Source: CALDTK01 sp965215215
GTDB lineage: Bacteria > Bacteroidota > Bacteroidia > Chitinophagales > Saprospiraceae
Reading direction: 5' to 3'
Assembly (NCBI GenBank): GCA_965215215.1
Contig: OZ244043.1
Location: 2,108,001 to 2,172,000 of the forward strand
DNA length: 64,000 nt
Of this stretch, positions 48,125 to 56,897 are shown one piece after another. The notes beneath the pieces are model-generated. The model saw nothing but the letters and a program-made list of their open reading frames with translations. It ran no database searches and had not been told where the DNA came from. The translations under genes and the position numbers were made by a program. The stretch's first letter is position 1; each line of letters starts with the position of its first letter.

Positions 48125-50845
48125 CTAAAACTCGACGAGCACCTCCTGGCGGACCCAGCCTTCCGCGTCCCCCCCGCCGGCGAAGGCGACGGTGAGCTCG
48201 CGTCCGTTCAACTCGCCCCCACTCACTCGACGGGCCGCCCGATCGCTCACCAACGAGAGTCGCTGATTGCTCCCGCTTCGCCCCTCCACCGTGAGCTTGA
48301 GCTGGCCTGCCCCCGCTTCACTCCGGAGCACGCGGAGGCCACCGTTCGCGGCTCCCGCCTCGGTCGCGGCGTAGGGTACCACCACGTCGCTGCCCCGCCG
48401 CGCCAACTCGTAGGTGACGGTCACCGGTCCGCTTGCCTCCGCGAGGGAGACGGTCACGAACTGGACGTCGCTTACCGGTAGGCTCGCTACCGGAAGCGTT
48501 TTACCCCCCCCGTCTACCACCCGGCCCACTTCGGCGTCCCGCGGGAAAGCCGGGGCGAGCTCGAGGCGCTGACCGGTCAACCCGTCCACGCTGATTTGGT
48601 AGGTCCCGCTGTCCCGCCGGATCGCCAGTGAAGCCGTATCGCCCCCCGCGAGGGGCAGTTTCTCTACCCGCAGCGAATCCCAGTCCGCCGGCAGCTGGGG
48701 TGCCACGCGCAGCGTCCGACCGCCGTCCCCGGCCTCCACGCCGAGCATCCCGTGGAGCAGCGGCGCCGCCACCATCGCCTCACTCCAAATTTGGTGGTGC
48801 GAGCTGCGCCCGAAGGCCGTGTTGAAGTCGCCGGAGAGCAACTCGGTCACGTAGCCGAGCGCATCCTGGGTCGTGAGCAGCGCGTTCGCGTACAGCGCCT
48901 GCGCGCCCACGTGCGGCCGCCCGTACTTGTAGGCGCCCATGCTCGTCCAGCCCGTGAAGAGCGGCCACACCGAGCCGTTGTGGTAGGCCATCGGGTCGTA
49001 GCGCTCGGCGTTTTTGTCGAGGATGCGTGCACCCCATCCGGTGGCCAGCGCCCCGCGCCCGAAGTGGGTGATCGCGCCCTGCGCGCGGGTGGAATCGAGC
49101 AGGCCCCACCACAGCGGTACCCCCTGGAGGGCGGTGTTCTCGTGCACGACCTCGGGCGTGCCCTCGAAGGTTTTGCCGGCCACGAGCACCTCGTTGTTCG
49201 CCTTGTTGTCGGCCTCGGTAATCGGTCCGCGGCGTGCCTCGGCCAGCTCGGGCGCCTTCGGGTAGGCGGTGCCGAAGGCGTAGTAACCTTCGTCGGGCAA
49301 CCACAGTAGCTCCTCCACCGCGCCCAGCGTGCGGGCGGCGGCCGCGCGGGCCGTTTTGGCGAAAGCCGCATCGCCCGCGGTGAGCTCGGTGAGCTCCGCG
49401 ATGTCGCGCGAGGCCTGCACGAAGAGCGCCTGCAGGTACAGCTCCTCGTGCGGCGGGTAGATTTCGCCACCCTCCACCCAGCCGTGGCCGACGCCCGTAT
49501 TTTCGATCAGGCCGTTGCCGTCCGCGTCGGTGGCGGCCGCGAAGTCGTAGGCGCGTCGAGCGGTTTCGTAATGCTTACGCAAAAACGCGGTGTCGCCGGT
49601 TTGGCGGTGGTAGTCCGCGAGGGCGATGACGAACAGCGGGCTCGCGTCCGCGCTCGCCCAGGGGTACGGGAACTCCTCGAACCAGTTGAGTAGGTCGGCC
49701 GACTGCGAGATCTCGTGCGGGATCTTGCCGTCGTCGCGCTGGAACCGCGCGAGGAACTCGATCGCCTGGCGCGTGGTGGGGTAGTCGCCCACGGCCGTGG
49801 TGGCGAGGGTCGTCCAGAGGGCGTCGCGCCCGAAGAACCACGCGAAGCCCGGTCGCTCGGAGTTGCCGGAGGTCCGGTAGCCGGCCACGAGTCCGGTGCC
49901 CAGCGTCGGGTTGGTGGCCAGGCCCTTGTCCATGCCCACCTTGGCCCAGGCGTAGGCCTCGTCGAGGCGGGCGTCCGGAGTGACCACCTGCACGGTGCGT
50001 TCCAGGCGGCGGTAGTGCCGCACGGTTTCGCCGTAGAGCCGCTCGGCCTCGGCGAGCAATCGGTCGTAGGTTTTGGCGCAAGCCTCCCGGCCTTCGGTGC
50101 CGCCGGCGATCACGATCGGGATGAACCCGGCGCGGGCCTGCTCGGGGGTGATGCGGAGCTCGAAGCGGTTGGGCACGTCTTTGGGCTCCTCCTGGTAGGG
50201 CTGGATGGATACGTCTTTCGCGGCCGGACTGCCGACCATGCCGTAGTACTTCTGCGTCTCTTCGCCCGTGAAGTAGCGGCCTTCGTCGGCCTCGAAGCCG
50301 ACGAAACCGGTCATCAATCCGGCCGGCCACATCAGGCCGAGGTCCGGCCGAAAGCTCATGGCCACGTTCAGCGGGCGCACGGTCTCGATGTCGAGCAGGA
50401 TCACCACCCCCTGCTCGTCGATCGGCGCGTACGTGATCTGGCGCACGGTGAAGGCCGGGTGGGTGTACACCAGGGTAGTTGCCTCGGGGCGGACCTCGAT
50501 GCGGCGCATCACCTCCGGCCCTTCCGCCGGGACGGCGTACCCGTCGATAGCGAAGTCGAACCGCGCGTCGTCGAGGATCTTGAGCGGGTACACCCAGGCC
50601 TCGAAGCCCCTGTTCTCGTTGCCGAAAACCGCGGCGCGGCGCCCGACGACATCGTAGAAGTTGCCGGCGTTGGTGGCGCGGCTCAGTACCGGTCCGGATG
50701 CGGGCAGGGGGAAACGCGGGAGCGTGGGGGCTTGCGCCAAAACGCTACAAACAGTCAGGGTAAGAACCAGCGGGAGCGCCAGTCCGGCTCGAGTTAGAAG
50801 CCGAAGCCGGCTCGCGGCCGGGGAGTTGGGATGTGATTCGATCAT
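48125..50845 (-). CDS. Exported glycoside hydrolase, (alpha/alpha)6 toroid (GH63/GDE-like)
   Basis: The 906-residue protein has a signal peptide ending VCSVLAQA. The N-terminal half is a beta-sandwich like those of amylo-alpha-1,6-glucosidases. The central part is an (alpha/alpha)6 barrel with PGFAWFFGRDALWTTLAT, where the Asp in GRDALW is the usual catalytic or substrate-binding position, GKIPHEISQ, NGLIENTGVGHGWVEGGEIYPPHEELYLQALF and YHNGSVWPLFTGW. The C-terminal 200 residues form a further beta domain. It probably cleaves alpha-glucosidic or related linkages outside the cytoplasm. It starts 2 bases after the oxidoreductase stop, the last gene of a three-gene operon. Confidence 0.8.
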   Translation of the reverse strand: MIESHPNSPAASRLRLLTRAGLALPLVLTLTVCSVLAQAPTLPRFPLPASGPVLSRATNAGNFYDVVGRRAAVFGNENRGFEAWVYPLKILDDARFDFAIDGYAVPAEGPEVMRRIEVRPEATTLVYTHPAFTVRQITYAPIDEQGVVILLDIETVRPLNVAMSFRPDLGLMWPAGLMTGFVGFEADEGRYFTGEETQKYYGMVGSPAAKDVSIQPYQEEPKDVPNRFELRITPEQARAGFIPIVIAGGTEGREACAKTYDRLLAEAERLYGETVRHYRRLERTVQVVTPDARLDEAYAWAKVGMDKGLATNPTLGTGLVAGYRTSGNSERPGFAWFFGRDALWTTLATTAVGDYPTTRQAIEFLARFQRDDGKIPHEISQSADLLNWFEEFPYPWASADASPLFVIALADYHRQTGDTAFLRKHYETARRAYDFAAATDADGNGLIENTGVGHGWVEGGEIYPPHEELYLQALFVQASRDIAELTELTAGDAAFAKTARAAAARTLGAVEELLWLPDEGYYAFGTAYPKAPELAEARRGPITEADNKANNEVLVAGKTFEGTPEVVHENTALQGVPLWWGLLDSTRAQGAITHFGRGALATGWGARILDKNAERYDPMAYHNGSVWPLFTGWTSMGAYKYGRPHVGAQALYANALLTTQDALGYVTELLSGDFNTAFGRSSHHQIWSEAMVAAPLLHGMLGVEAGDGGRTLRVAPQLPADWDSLRVEKLPLAGGDTASLAIRRDSGTYQISVDGLTGQRLELAPAFPRDAEVGRVVDGGGKTLPVASLPVSDVQFVTVSLAEASGPVTVTYELARRGSDVVVPYAATEAGAANGGLRVLRSEAGAGQLKLTVEGRSGSNQRLSLVSDRAARRVSGGELNGRELTVAFAGGGDAEGWVRQEVLVEF
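49353..49367 (+). repeat. Mini-hairpin element, stem GGC/GCC, loop GAAA
   Basis: GTTTTGGCGAAAGCC is antisense in the glycoside hydrolase gene (encodes AFAKTA). Confidence 0.8.
49572..49586 (-). repeat. Mini-hairpin element, stem TGC/GCA, loop GTAA
   Basis: The reverse complement reads GTTTTTGCGTAAGCA, with a compensatory T/A stem pair. It is sense in the glycoside hydrolase gene (encodes FLRKH). Confidence 0.75.
50070..50084 (+). repeat. Mini-hairpin element, stem GGC/GCC, loop GCAA
   Basis: GTTTTGGCGCAAGCC is antisense in the glycoside hydrolase gene (encodes EACAKT). Confidence 0.8.
50729..50743 (-). repeat. Mini-hairpin element encoding a signal-peptidase site, loop GCAA
   Basis: The reverse complement reads GTTTTGGCGCAAGCC. 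It encodes VLAQA at the end of the glycoside hydrolase signal peptide, identical to the case at 32373. Confidence 0.8.
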
Positions 50846-50847
50846 GC

Positions 50848-52167
50848 CTAGATACGCACGCTATCCTCCCAACCCGGCTCGTACTCGCGCGCCCACTTGG
50901 CCTCGGCGGCGGGATTGCCGACCACCTTACCGGTTTTGTCGTCGATCTCGAGCACGGTGTCTAGGTCCTGCGCGATGTTACCCACGTGGCAGTGCCACTG
51001 CGAGACGCGCGCGTCGGCGATGGGGGAGTACAGCTTCTCCGAGCGGGTGATCGCGTCGGAGAAGTTACCCATGTGCGTGAGGTCGAGCGGACCGATGCCG
51101 ACGGTGTTGAGCGACGCGCTCGTGGCGTCCTCCTTGAGCTCGAGCTTCACGCGGTCGTCGAAGTCGTAGAGCGTGGCCCCGTCGCGGTCGATCACGGCGT
51201 AGCCCTCGGTGCCCCCGATGTAGGAGCCGCGGCCGCGGTCGTAGGTGAAGGCCGGGTTGCAGCTGCGCCCGTCCCAAGTGATGAGCTTTTTATCGGCGTA
51301 GGTGTAGTTGGCCATTTGGGTGTCGTACCACTCCCAGGCGTCGTCGAAGTGGAAGCGCCCACCGGCGCTCTGGACCTGGACGGGGTAGTCGACCTCGAGC
51401 GCCCAGCGGCAGATGTCGATCTCGTGGGTGCCGTTGTTGTTGATCTCCCCGGTACCCCAGTTGCGGTTCCAGTGCCAGTTGTAGTGCACCCACGGCGTGG
51501 CGTAGGCCTCGCGGGGGGCCGGACCCTGCCACAGCTCCCAGTCGAGCCACTCCGGCACGGGCGTCTCCTCGGCCGGTCCGATGGCCTCGCGCCGGTTCGA
51601 GTACCAGGCCTTCCCGACGTACGCCCGCCCGATCTCCCCCGCGTGGATCGCGGCGATCGCCTCGCGCGTGGAGCGCGCGCTGCGCTGCTGGTTGCCCATC
51701 TGGATGTGCTGCCCGTACTGCGCCTGGGCTTTCACGAGCAGCTCGCCCTCGGCGGGGCAGAAGCTGCACGGCTTCTCGAGGTAGACGTGCTTGCCGGCCT
51801 TGAGGGCCATCAGCGCCATCGGCATGTGCCAGTGCTCGGGGGTCGCGATGGAGACGGCGTCGAGGTCGGGCAGCTCGAGGAGCTTGCGGTAGTCGTCCTC
51901 GGTGGGGGTGTCGGCGATGTCGGGGTAGCTCTCGGAGAACTTCGCGCGCACGGCGTCGTAGGTGCGGGAGTCGACGTCGCACAGGGCGCGCAGGTGCATG
52001 TCCTTACTCTTCGTGATGGCGGCGACGTGGGCGTTGCCGCGGCCGTTGATCCCGACCACGGCAATGTTGACCCGGTCGTTCGCCCCGAGGATGCGCCCGT
52101 AGCCGGCGAGCGGGGAGAGGAGGGTGGCGGTCCCGAGGGTACCGAGAAACTGGCGGCGATTAGGCAT
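50848..52167 (-). CDS. Gfo/Idh/MocA-family oxidoreductase with Tat-type signal
   Basis: The 439-residue protein starts at ATG 52167 with a twin-arginine leader (MPNRRQFLGTLGTATLLSPLAG). A Rossmann domain follows (VNIAVVGINGRGNAHVAAI), then the conserved VSIATPEHWHMPMALMALKAGKHVYLEKP, whose EKP is the family signature, and GTHEIDICRWAL. Such exported oxidoreductases often act on sugars or keto-sugars in Bacteroidota and Planctomycetes. It lies between the DUF1080 gene (10 bases before) and the glycoside hydrolase (2 bases after), clearly one operon. Confidence 0.9.
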   Translation of the reverse strand: MPNRRQFLGTLGTATLLSPLAGYGRILGANDRVNIAVVGINGRGNAHVAAITKSKDMHLRALCDVDSRTYDAVRAKFSESYPDIADTPTEDDYRKLLELPDLDAVSIATPEHWHMPMALMALKAGKHVYLEKPCSFCPAEGELLVKAQAQYGQHIQMGNQQRSARSTREAIAAIHAGEIGRAYVGKAWYSNRREAIGPAEETPVPEWLDWELWQGPAPREAYATPWVHYNWHWNRNWGTGEINNNGTHEIDICRWALEVDYPVQVQSAGGRFHFDDAWEWYDTQMANYTYADKKLITWDGRSCNPAFTYDRGRGSYIGGTEGYAVIDRDGATLYDFDDRVKLELKEDATSASLNTVGIGPLDLTHMGNFSDAITRSEKLYSPIADARVSQWHCHVGNIAQDLDTVLEIDDKTGKVVGNPAAEAKWAREYEPGWEDSVRI

Positions 52168-52177
52168 AGCGGGTGGG

Positions 52178-53557
52178 TTAGAGCTCACGGATTTTGATGC
52201 TGCGAAACGAGACCTCGTTACCGTGGTCCTGCAGGAGGATGGCGCCGGCGGGCCAGCGCCCGAAGTTCTCCCAGTCCTGGTACTTCGAGTAGTTAACGAG
52301 GGCGGCGAAGGCCTGCGAGAAGCGGTCGTACTCCACGACCTTCTCGCCGTTGAGCCAGTGTTCCACGTGTCCGTCGCGACTCACGACGCGGGCGCGGTTC
52401 CACTCGCCGACCGGGCGGACCTGCTTGGCGCGATCGTACGCGACGTTGCGCGCGGTGATGAGGTCGTAGAGGGAGCCGGTGGTGCGGTTGCCGAGCACGC
52501 CGAGCTTGGCGTCGGGGTGGCGGTCGTCGTCGAGGATCTGGAACTCGCAGCCGATCGCCGAGCCGGCGCCCTTGTTGAGGCTCGGATCGACGAAGTATTT
52601 GACGCCCGAATTAGCGCCCTCGGTAATCTTGTAGTCGAGCTCGAGCTCGAAATCGCCGTAGTGGCGCTCGGTGACGATGTCGCCGGGGCCGGTGGATTCG
52701 CCGCCGTCGGTGGCGGCGACGGTGAGGACGCCGTCGGCGATCGACCAGCCGGAGGCGGGGAAGTCGTCGAGTTTGGCCCCACGCCAGCCGTCGGACGTTT
52801 TACCGTCCCAGAGGAGCCGCCAGCCGCGCTCGCGCTCGTAGTCGGTCAACGTGTTTTTGCGAAAGCTGACTTCTCTGACGCCGGGATCCGGAGTGAGTCG
52901 GTAGGCGGCTACGGAGTCGGTGTAAATCTTGAGGTCCCGCCACTTCACCTGGTAACCGGCTTCCTCCGGGCTGCCGATGCTGTGGACCTGGAGTCCGAAG
53001 ATCCCGCTGGCCGATTCGTCGTCGACGAGGCGACCGGCGAGTTGGCCGTTGACGTAGGTGCGCAGCTCGTGGCCGAGGGCCTCGATGCGGAGGCGGTTCC
53101 AGCGACCGAGCTGGAAGGCGTGGCGGGCGGTGTCGTTGTAGGTGAGCGGGTAGAGCCAGTTGCGGCGGGACTCTTCGTAGATGCCGCCCGTCCAGGCGCG
53201 GCGCTCGGGGTCGATCTCGCATTGGTAACCGAACACGCGGTCTCCGTCCTCGCGTACGGCGCTGCGGAATTGTACGCCGCTGTTGAGGGCGTTGGGGAGG
53301 AAGACTTCGCACTCGAAGATGAAGTCGGAGAAGGTGTCGCGGGTGCAGAGGAAGGTGTTGGGGCTGTTGGGCACGGCCGTGCCAACGATGGCGCCGTCGA
53401 CGACCTCGTAGGTGGCCTCGCCGCCGTGGGTCTCCCAGCCGGTGAGGGTCTGGCCGTCGAAGAGGGGCGTCCAGTCGGGTTGTGCGCGGGCGTGGAGGCC
53501 GACGAGCAGCGTGCAGCTTAGAGCCAAAAAGGTTTGCAGGGGGATTCTCGGGTGCAC
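52178..53557 (-). CDS. Exported protein with two DUF1080 (3-keto-disaccharide hydrolase-like) domains
   Basis: The 459-residue protein has a signal peptide (LQTFLALSCTLLVGLHARAQ) and two tandem copies of the DUF1080 lectin-like sandwich. Each copy starts with a WxxLFDGxTLxGW-type motif: WTPLFDGQTLTGWETHGG at about 29 and WRLLWDGKTSDGWRGAK at about 245. Each ends with the VEHWLNGEKVVEY or LRTYVNGQLAG type strand. DUF1080 proteins include hydrolases acting on 3-keto-glycosides, which fits the downstream oxidoreductase. The start codon is GTG. It is first in the operon with the genes at 50848 and 48125. Confidence 0.88.
   Translation of the reverse strand: MHPRIPLQTFLALSCTLLVGLHARAQPDWTPLFDGQTLTGWETHGGEATYEVVDGAIVGTAVPNSPNTFLCTRDTFSDFIFECEVFLPNALNSGVQFRSAVREDGDRVFGYQCEIDPERRAWTGGIYEESRRNWLYPLTYNDTARHAFQLGRWNRLRIEALGHELRTYVNGQLAGRLVDDESASGIFGLQVHSIGSPEEAGYQVKWRDLKIYTDSVAAYRLTPDPGVREVSFRKNTLTDYERERGWRLLWDGKTSDGWRGAKLDDFPASGWSIADGVLTVAATDGGESTGPGDIVTERHYGDFELELDYKITEGANSGVKYFVDPSLNKGAGSAIGCEFQILDDDRHPDAKLGVLGNRTTGSLYDLITARNVAYDRAKQVRPVGEWNRARVVSRDGHVEHWLNGEKVVEYDRFSQAFAALVNYSKYQDWENFGRWPAGAILLQDHGNEVSFRSIKIREL
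52853..52867 (+). repeat. Mini-hairpin element, GC/GC stem, loop GAAA
   Basis: GTTTTTGCGAAAGCT is antisense in the DUF1080 gene, in the linker between its two domains (encodes SFRKN). Confidence 0.7.
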
Positions 53558-53793
53558 ACGCGGTTGGGTAATGAGGCGGGGAATATATGTCTACCGCTCG
53601 GAAGCGACATCGTTTTGAGTCTTTCGCCGAAAAACCGAATCTTTATTGCACGAGCCAGTCGTTTCGGCGCATAAGTCTGGATACGCGCGAAATTAAGCAT
53701 TCGGGAAAGGGATGTTGAAACACCGAACAACGACTTCCGGAAACTCATCTCTGAGGTAAGCACCGTGTGGTGCGCCAAATCAATCCCTTTCCG

Positions 53794-56472
53794 ATGTTTC
53801 GACTCTACACCCCCCGCGTAGGCACTCTCGCCGCTACGCTCCTGGTGCTGCCGCTCTGCGCGCTGCGGGCGCAGGATTACCTCGTTACCTCTAACGCCGA
53901 TACGGGCGCAGGCTCCCTGCGCGAGGCCGTGACGGTGGCGACCGCCGGCGGCGGCATCTCTTTCGCCGAGGGCCTCGGCGCTATCGTTCTCTCGACCCCC
54001 CTCGAGATTGCCGGGGTCACGAGCCTGACCGGGGCGAGCGACGGTAGCACGCGCGTCGGCGGCGCCGGACTACTCGTAAGCGGATCCGCCGGCGATACGC
54101 TCTACGTATCCGGCCTCACCTTTCGGGGCGGCACGGCCGTTTCGGGGGGTGCGCTCACCGTTAACAGCGGTGCGGCCGTAGTCGCTAAAGACGTAAACTT
54201 CGAGAGCAACACCGCCACGGGCGACGCCGCCGCCCAGGGTGGTGGAGCCGTGTACAACGCCGGCTACTTCTACGCCGAGAACGTATCCTTCGCGTACAAC
54301 AAAGCACAGGGCGCGAGCGGCTCCGGCGGGGCCATCCTCAATGGCGACGGCGGGACCCTCGAGCTCGTGCGCTCGACGTTCACCGAGAACTTCGCCCGTC
54401 GGGCCGGTGGCGCCATCGAGGATGCCTCGGGGGCGAGTTCGAAGGTCTCCCTCTCCGAGGTGACGCTCGCGTCCAACTACGTACGGACCAACCCGGGCAG
54501 CGGTGCCGGCCTGCACGTGACCGGCGACGGCGACGTGGCCGTGTACGGCGGTAGCGCTACCGGCAACAACGCCGCCGCCGAGGGCGGGGCCTTCTGGAAC
54601 GGCACCGGGGAGCTTTACCTGAGCGACGTCCGGATCGCCGACAACACCGCCAACGGTGGTGTTGTCGGCCAGGGCGGCGGCGGCGTTTACAACAGCGGCG
54701 GCCGCGTGGTCGCGGTGGGCAGCACCACGTTTTCGGGCAACCGGGCCGTCGGCCACGCGGGCTCGGGCGGGGCTATCCTCAACGGTCCGGGCGGCAAGGT
54801 CGAGCTGTACGGCAGCACGCTCAGCGGTAACACCGCCGTACGCGCCGGTGGCGCCATCGAGGACAACTCGGGGGCAGGTCTCGAGGTCGTGCTCGCGCAA
54901 ATTACCGCGACCGGTAACCGTACCTCGTCCAACCCCGGCAACGGCGGTGCCGTGCACGTGACCGGCGCCGGCGACGTGGACATCCACGGCGGCGACTTTA
55001 GCGACAACTACGCAGCGGCCGATGGCGGCGCCCTCTGGAACGGCACCGGCACGATGAGGATTCGCCAGGCCACGATCAGCGGCAACGAAGCTGCCGGTCC
55101 GGCACCCGCCAACGGCGGTGGCGGGATTTACAACATGGGCGGTACGCTCGACATCGACGACGACGTCGTGATCGCCGGTAACTTCACCTCGAAGGAGAAC
55201 GGCTCCGGCGGAGGCATTCATAACGCCACGGGCGGGAAGCTGAAGTTTTACAACTCGACCCTCCGCGACAACACGAGTGAAGGGGTGGGTGGTGGCCTCG
55301 AGGACGCTTCCGGCGCTTCGACCGTGACCGAGATTTACTCCTCGACCCTCAGCGGCAACGAAACGGTCGACCTCCCCGGTTGCGGTGGCGCGGTCCACTT
55401 TAAGGGAATGTCGAACGGACGCGTCGTCGACTCCGACGTGATCGGCAACCGCGGCACCGAGGGTGGTGGCCTGTGGAACGGCGGCGGGGAGCTTTACGTG
55501 ACCGGTACCACCGTGACGGACAACGTCGCTTACGGCGATGCCCCAACCCACAAAGGTGGCGGCGGACTTTACAACGGTGAAGGCTACCTGGAAGTCCGCA
55601 CCTCCACCATCGCGAACAACTCCTCCGAAGGTTCCGAAGGCCTCGGCGGTGGCATCAAGCAGGATGTCGTCGGTCGCAGCTTCGTGGTCTCCTCGACGAT
55701 CGTCGACAACAGCTCGGCCTTCAACGGCGGCGCCATCGGCTCGTACAGCAAGTTCGAGATCGTCTCCTCCACGGTCGCGCGCAACGCCGCGGCCAACAAC
55801 GGCGGCGCGATCGCGCTGTCGATCTACGCCTACGAGGCGCTTCCTTCGAACACCATCTTCGTCGGGAATACCGCCGACGGGACGGGCAGCAACTTCTACG
55901 CCGCCGGCGTGGCCAACGTACTGAGCCAGGGCTACAACCTGCTCGACGCGGTTGACGTCGACTACTACACCCTCGCCGCCACCGACGTCGTGCTCGGCGA
56001 CGGTCAGACGGCTGGACTCGGTGAGCTCGCCGACAACGGCGGCCGTACGATGACCCTCGCTCTCGAATGCGGCTCAGCGGCCATCGACGCCGGTTCGGCC
56101 GATATCGCCGGTCCCGACCAAACCGGTAACACCGGCAACGGTGCCCGTCGAGACATCGGCGCCGTCGAGAATCAAGGCAACTGCGGTACCCCCGACGGCA
56201 GCGATAGCACTGCAGTAGCCGATGCGCCAACCCCGATCAAAGCCTTCCCTACCATCCTGCGCGACGGTAACCTGACCGTAGATCTCGGGGAGACCGCGCA
56301 GGCGAGCTCAACCCTGCAAGTTTTGGACGCCAACGGCTTCGTGAAGCAGGTGCTCGAGATTACCGGTTCGAACGCTACCGTACAGGTTCGCGATCTCCAG
56401 GCCGGCCAGTACTTCCTTCGCTCCGTGGGGGCGGAAGGGGTTCGCACGGGGAGCTTCGTCGTCGCTCGTTAA
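53794..56472 (+). CDS. Exported right-handed beta-helix protein with T9SS-type C-terminus
   Basis: The 892-residue protein has a signal peptide (LAATLLVLPLCALRAQ) and then VTSNADTGAGSLREAV, the typical opening of polymorphic-membrane-protein or CSLREA-like beta-helix proteins. About 15 turns follow with recurring GGA(I/V)xN, FxGNxA and SxVxGN motifs (residues about 90-720), then an AIDAGSAD...NGARRDIGAVE cap found at the end of such helices. The last 80 residues (IKAFPTILRDGNLTVDLGE...GQYFLRSVG) form a T9SS sorting domain. It is likely displayed on the surface as an adhesin or polysaccharide-binding protein. It is Gly/Asn-rich and without cysteines in the helix. Confidence 0.85.
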   Translation: MFRLYTPRVGTLAATLLVLPLCALRAQDYLVTSNADTGAGSLREAVTVATAGGGISFAEGLGAIVLSTPLEIAGVTSLTGASDGSTRVGGAGLLVSGSAGDTLYVSGLTFRGGTAVSGGALTVNSGAAVVAKDVNFESNTATGDAAAQGGGAVYNAGYFYAENVSFAYNKAQGASGSGGAILNGDGGTLELVRSTFTENFARRAGGAIEDASGASSKVSLSEVTLASNYVRTNPGSGAGLHVTGDGDVAVYGGSATGNNAAAEGGAFWNGTGELYLSDVRIADNTANGGVVGQGGGGVYNSGGRVVAVGSTTFSGNRAVGHAGSGGAILNGPGGKVELYGSTLSGNTAVRAGGAIEDNSGAGLEVVLAQITATGNRTSSNPGNGGAVHVTGAGDVDIHGGDFSDNYAAADGGALWNGTGTMRIRQATISGNEAAGPAPANGGGGIYNMGGTLDIDDDVVIAGNFTSKENGSGGGIHNATGGKLKFYNSTLRDNTSEGVGGGLEDASGASTVTEIYSSTLSGNETVDLPGCGGAVHFKGMSNGRVVDSDVIGNRGTEGGGLWNGGGELYVTGTTVTDNVAYGDAPTHKGGGGLYNGEGYLEVRTSTIANNSSEGSEGLGGGIKQDVVGRSFVVSSTIVDNSSAFNGGAIGSYSKFEIVSSTVARNAAANNGGAIALSIYAYEALPSNTIFVGNTADGTGSNFYAAGVANVLSQGYNLLDAVDVDYYTLAATDVVLGDGQTAGLGELADNGGRTMTLALECGSAAIDAGSADIAGPDQTGNTGNGARRDIGAVENQGNCGTPDGSDSTAVADAPTPIKAFPTILRDGNLTVDLGETAQASSTLQVLDANGFVKQVLEITGSNATVQVRDLQAGQYFLRSVGAEGVRTGSFVVAR

Positions 56473-56897
56473 CTGAGCTAACGGCAGTGCAGATTTTTCT
56501 TTAGGTGTTCAGCGCCGTCGCTTTCTCGCAGGAGAGGGCGGCGGCGTTGTTTTAGGGGATTCGCACTGCATTTCTATGACCCGAAGACAAAAACTGCACT
56601 TAAGTAGACCTGTCTAACACTCCTTTGGTGGACGATTTACGCAGGTTGCGCGGACGATTTGCACAGTTCTGGTGGACGATCTGCGCAGGTTGCGTGGGAC
56701 GATGTACACACTTTCTTCCGTGTTTGATTAGGTGGGATTTTAAGGATCTCCCCCAGCTCCAGGAAGTTGCCAGTAAAGACTCCCACCGGGAAATCTTGGT
56801 GCATGCCGGGGAGCAGCTGCTGCGCTTAGCTTCGCTGATCTAAAGATTCGGCAAAACGCAGTGGGCGGCGCCGATCAGCGCGCTTTGGGATTGGTGA
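56473..56897. other. Intergenic region with IS-like repeats, no confident gene
   Basis: The only structured part is the tandem repeat at 56627-56719. A short frame reaching 56843 ends with QEVASKDSHREILVHAGEQLLRLASLI, which looks protein-like, but it has no recognisable start and may be the tail of a lost gene. Confidence 0.45.
56627..56719. repeat. Tandem repeat resembling an IS21-type element end
   Basis: GGTGGACGATTTACGCAGG begins at 56627 and recurs 44 bases later as GGTGGACGATCTGCGCAGG at 56671. Each is followed by a second, weaker GGACGAT copy, so the heptamer GGACGAT occurs four times. Multiple spaced terminal repeats of this kind mark the ends of IS21-family elements. No istA or istB gene is present, so this would be a solo end. 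Confidence 0.4.

Noticed and set aside
50986..52197. Long plus-strand frame opposite the Gfo/Idh/MocA gene
   Set aside because: Composition is typical of antisense shadows and the opposite strand carries the real, well-conserved enzyme.
54070..55551. A 493-codon minus-strand frame opposite the beta-helix gene
   Set aside because: It mirrors the Gly/Asn repeats of the beta-helix gene and has no independent features.
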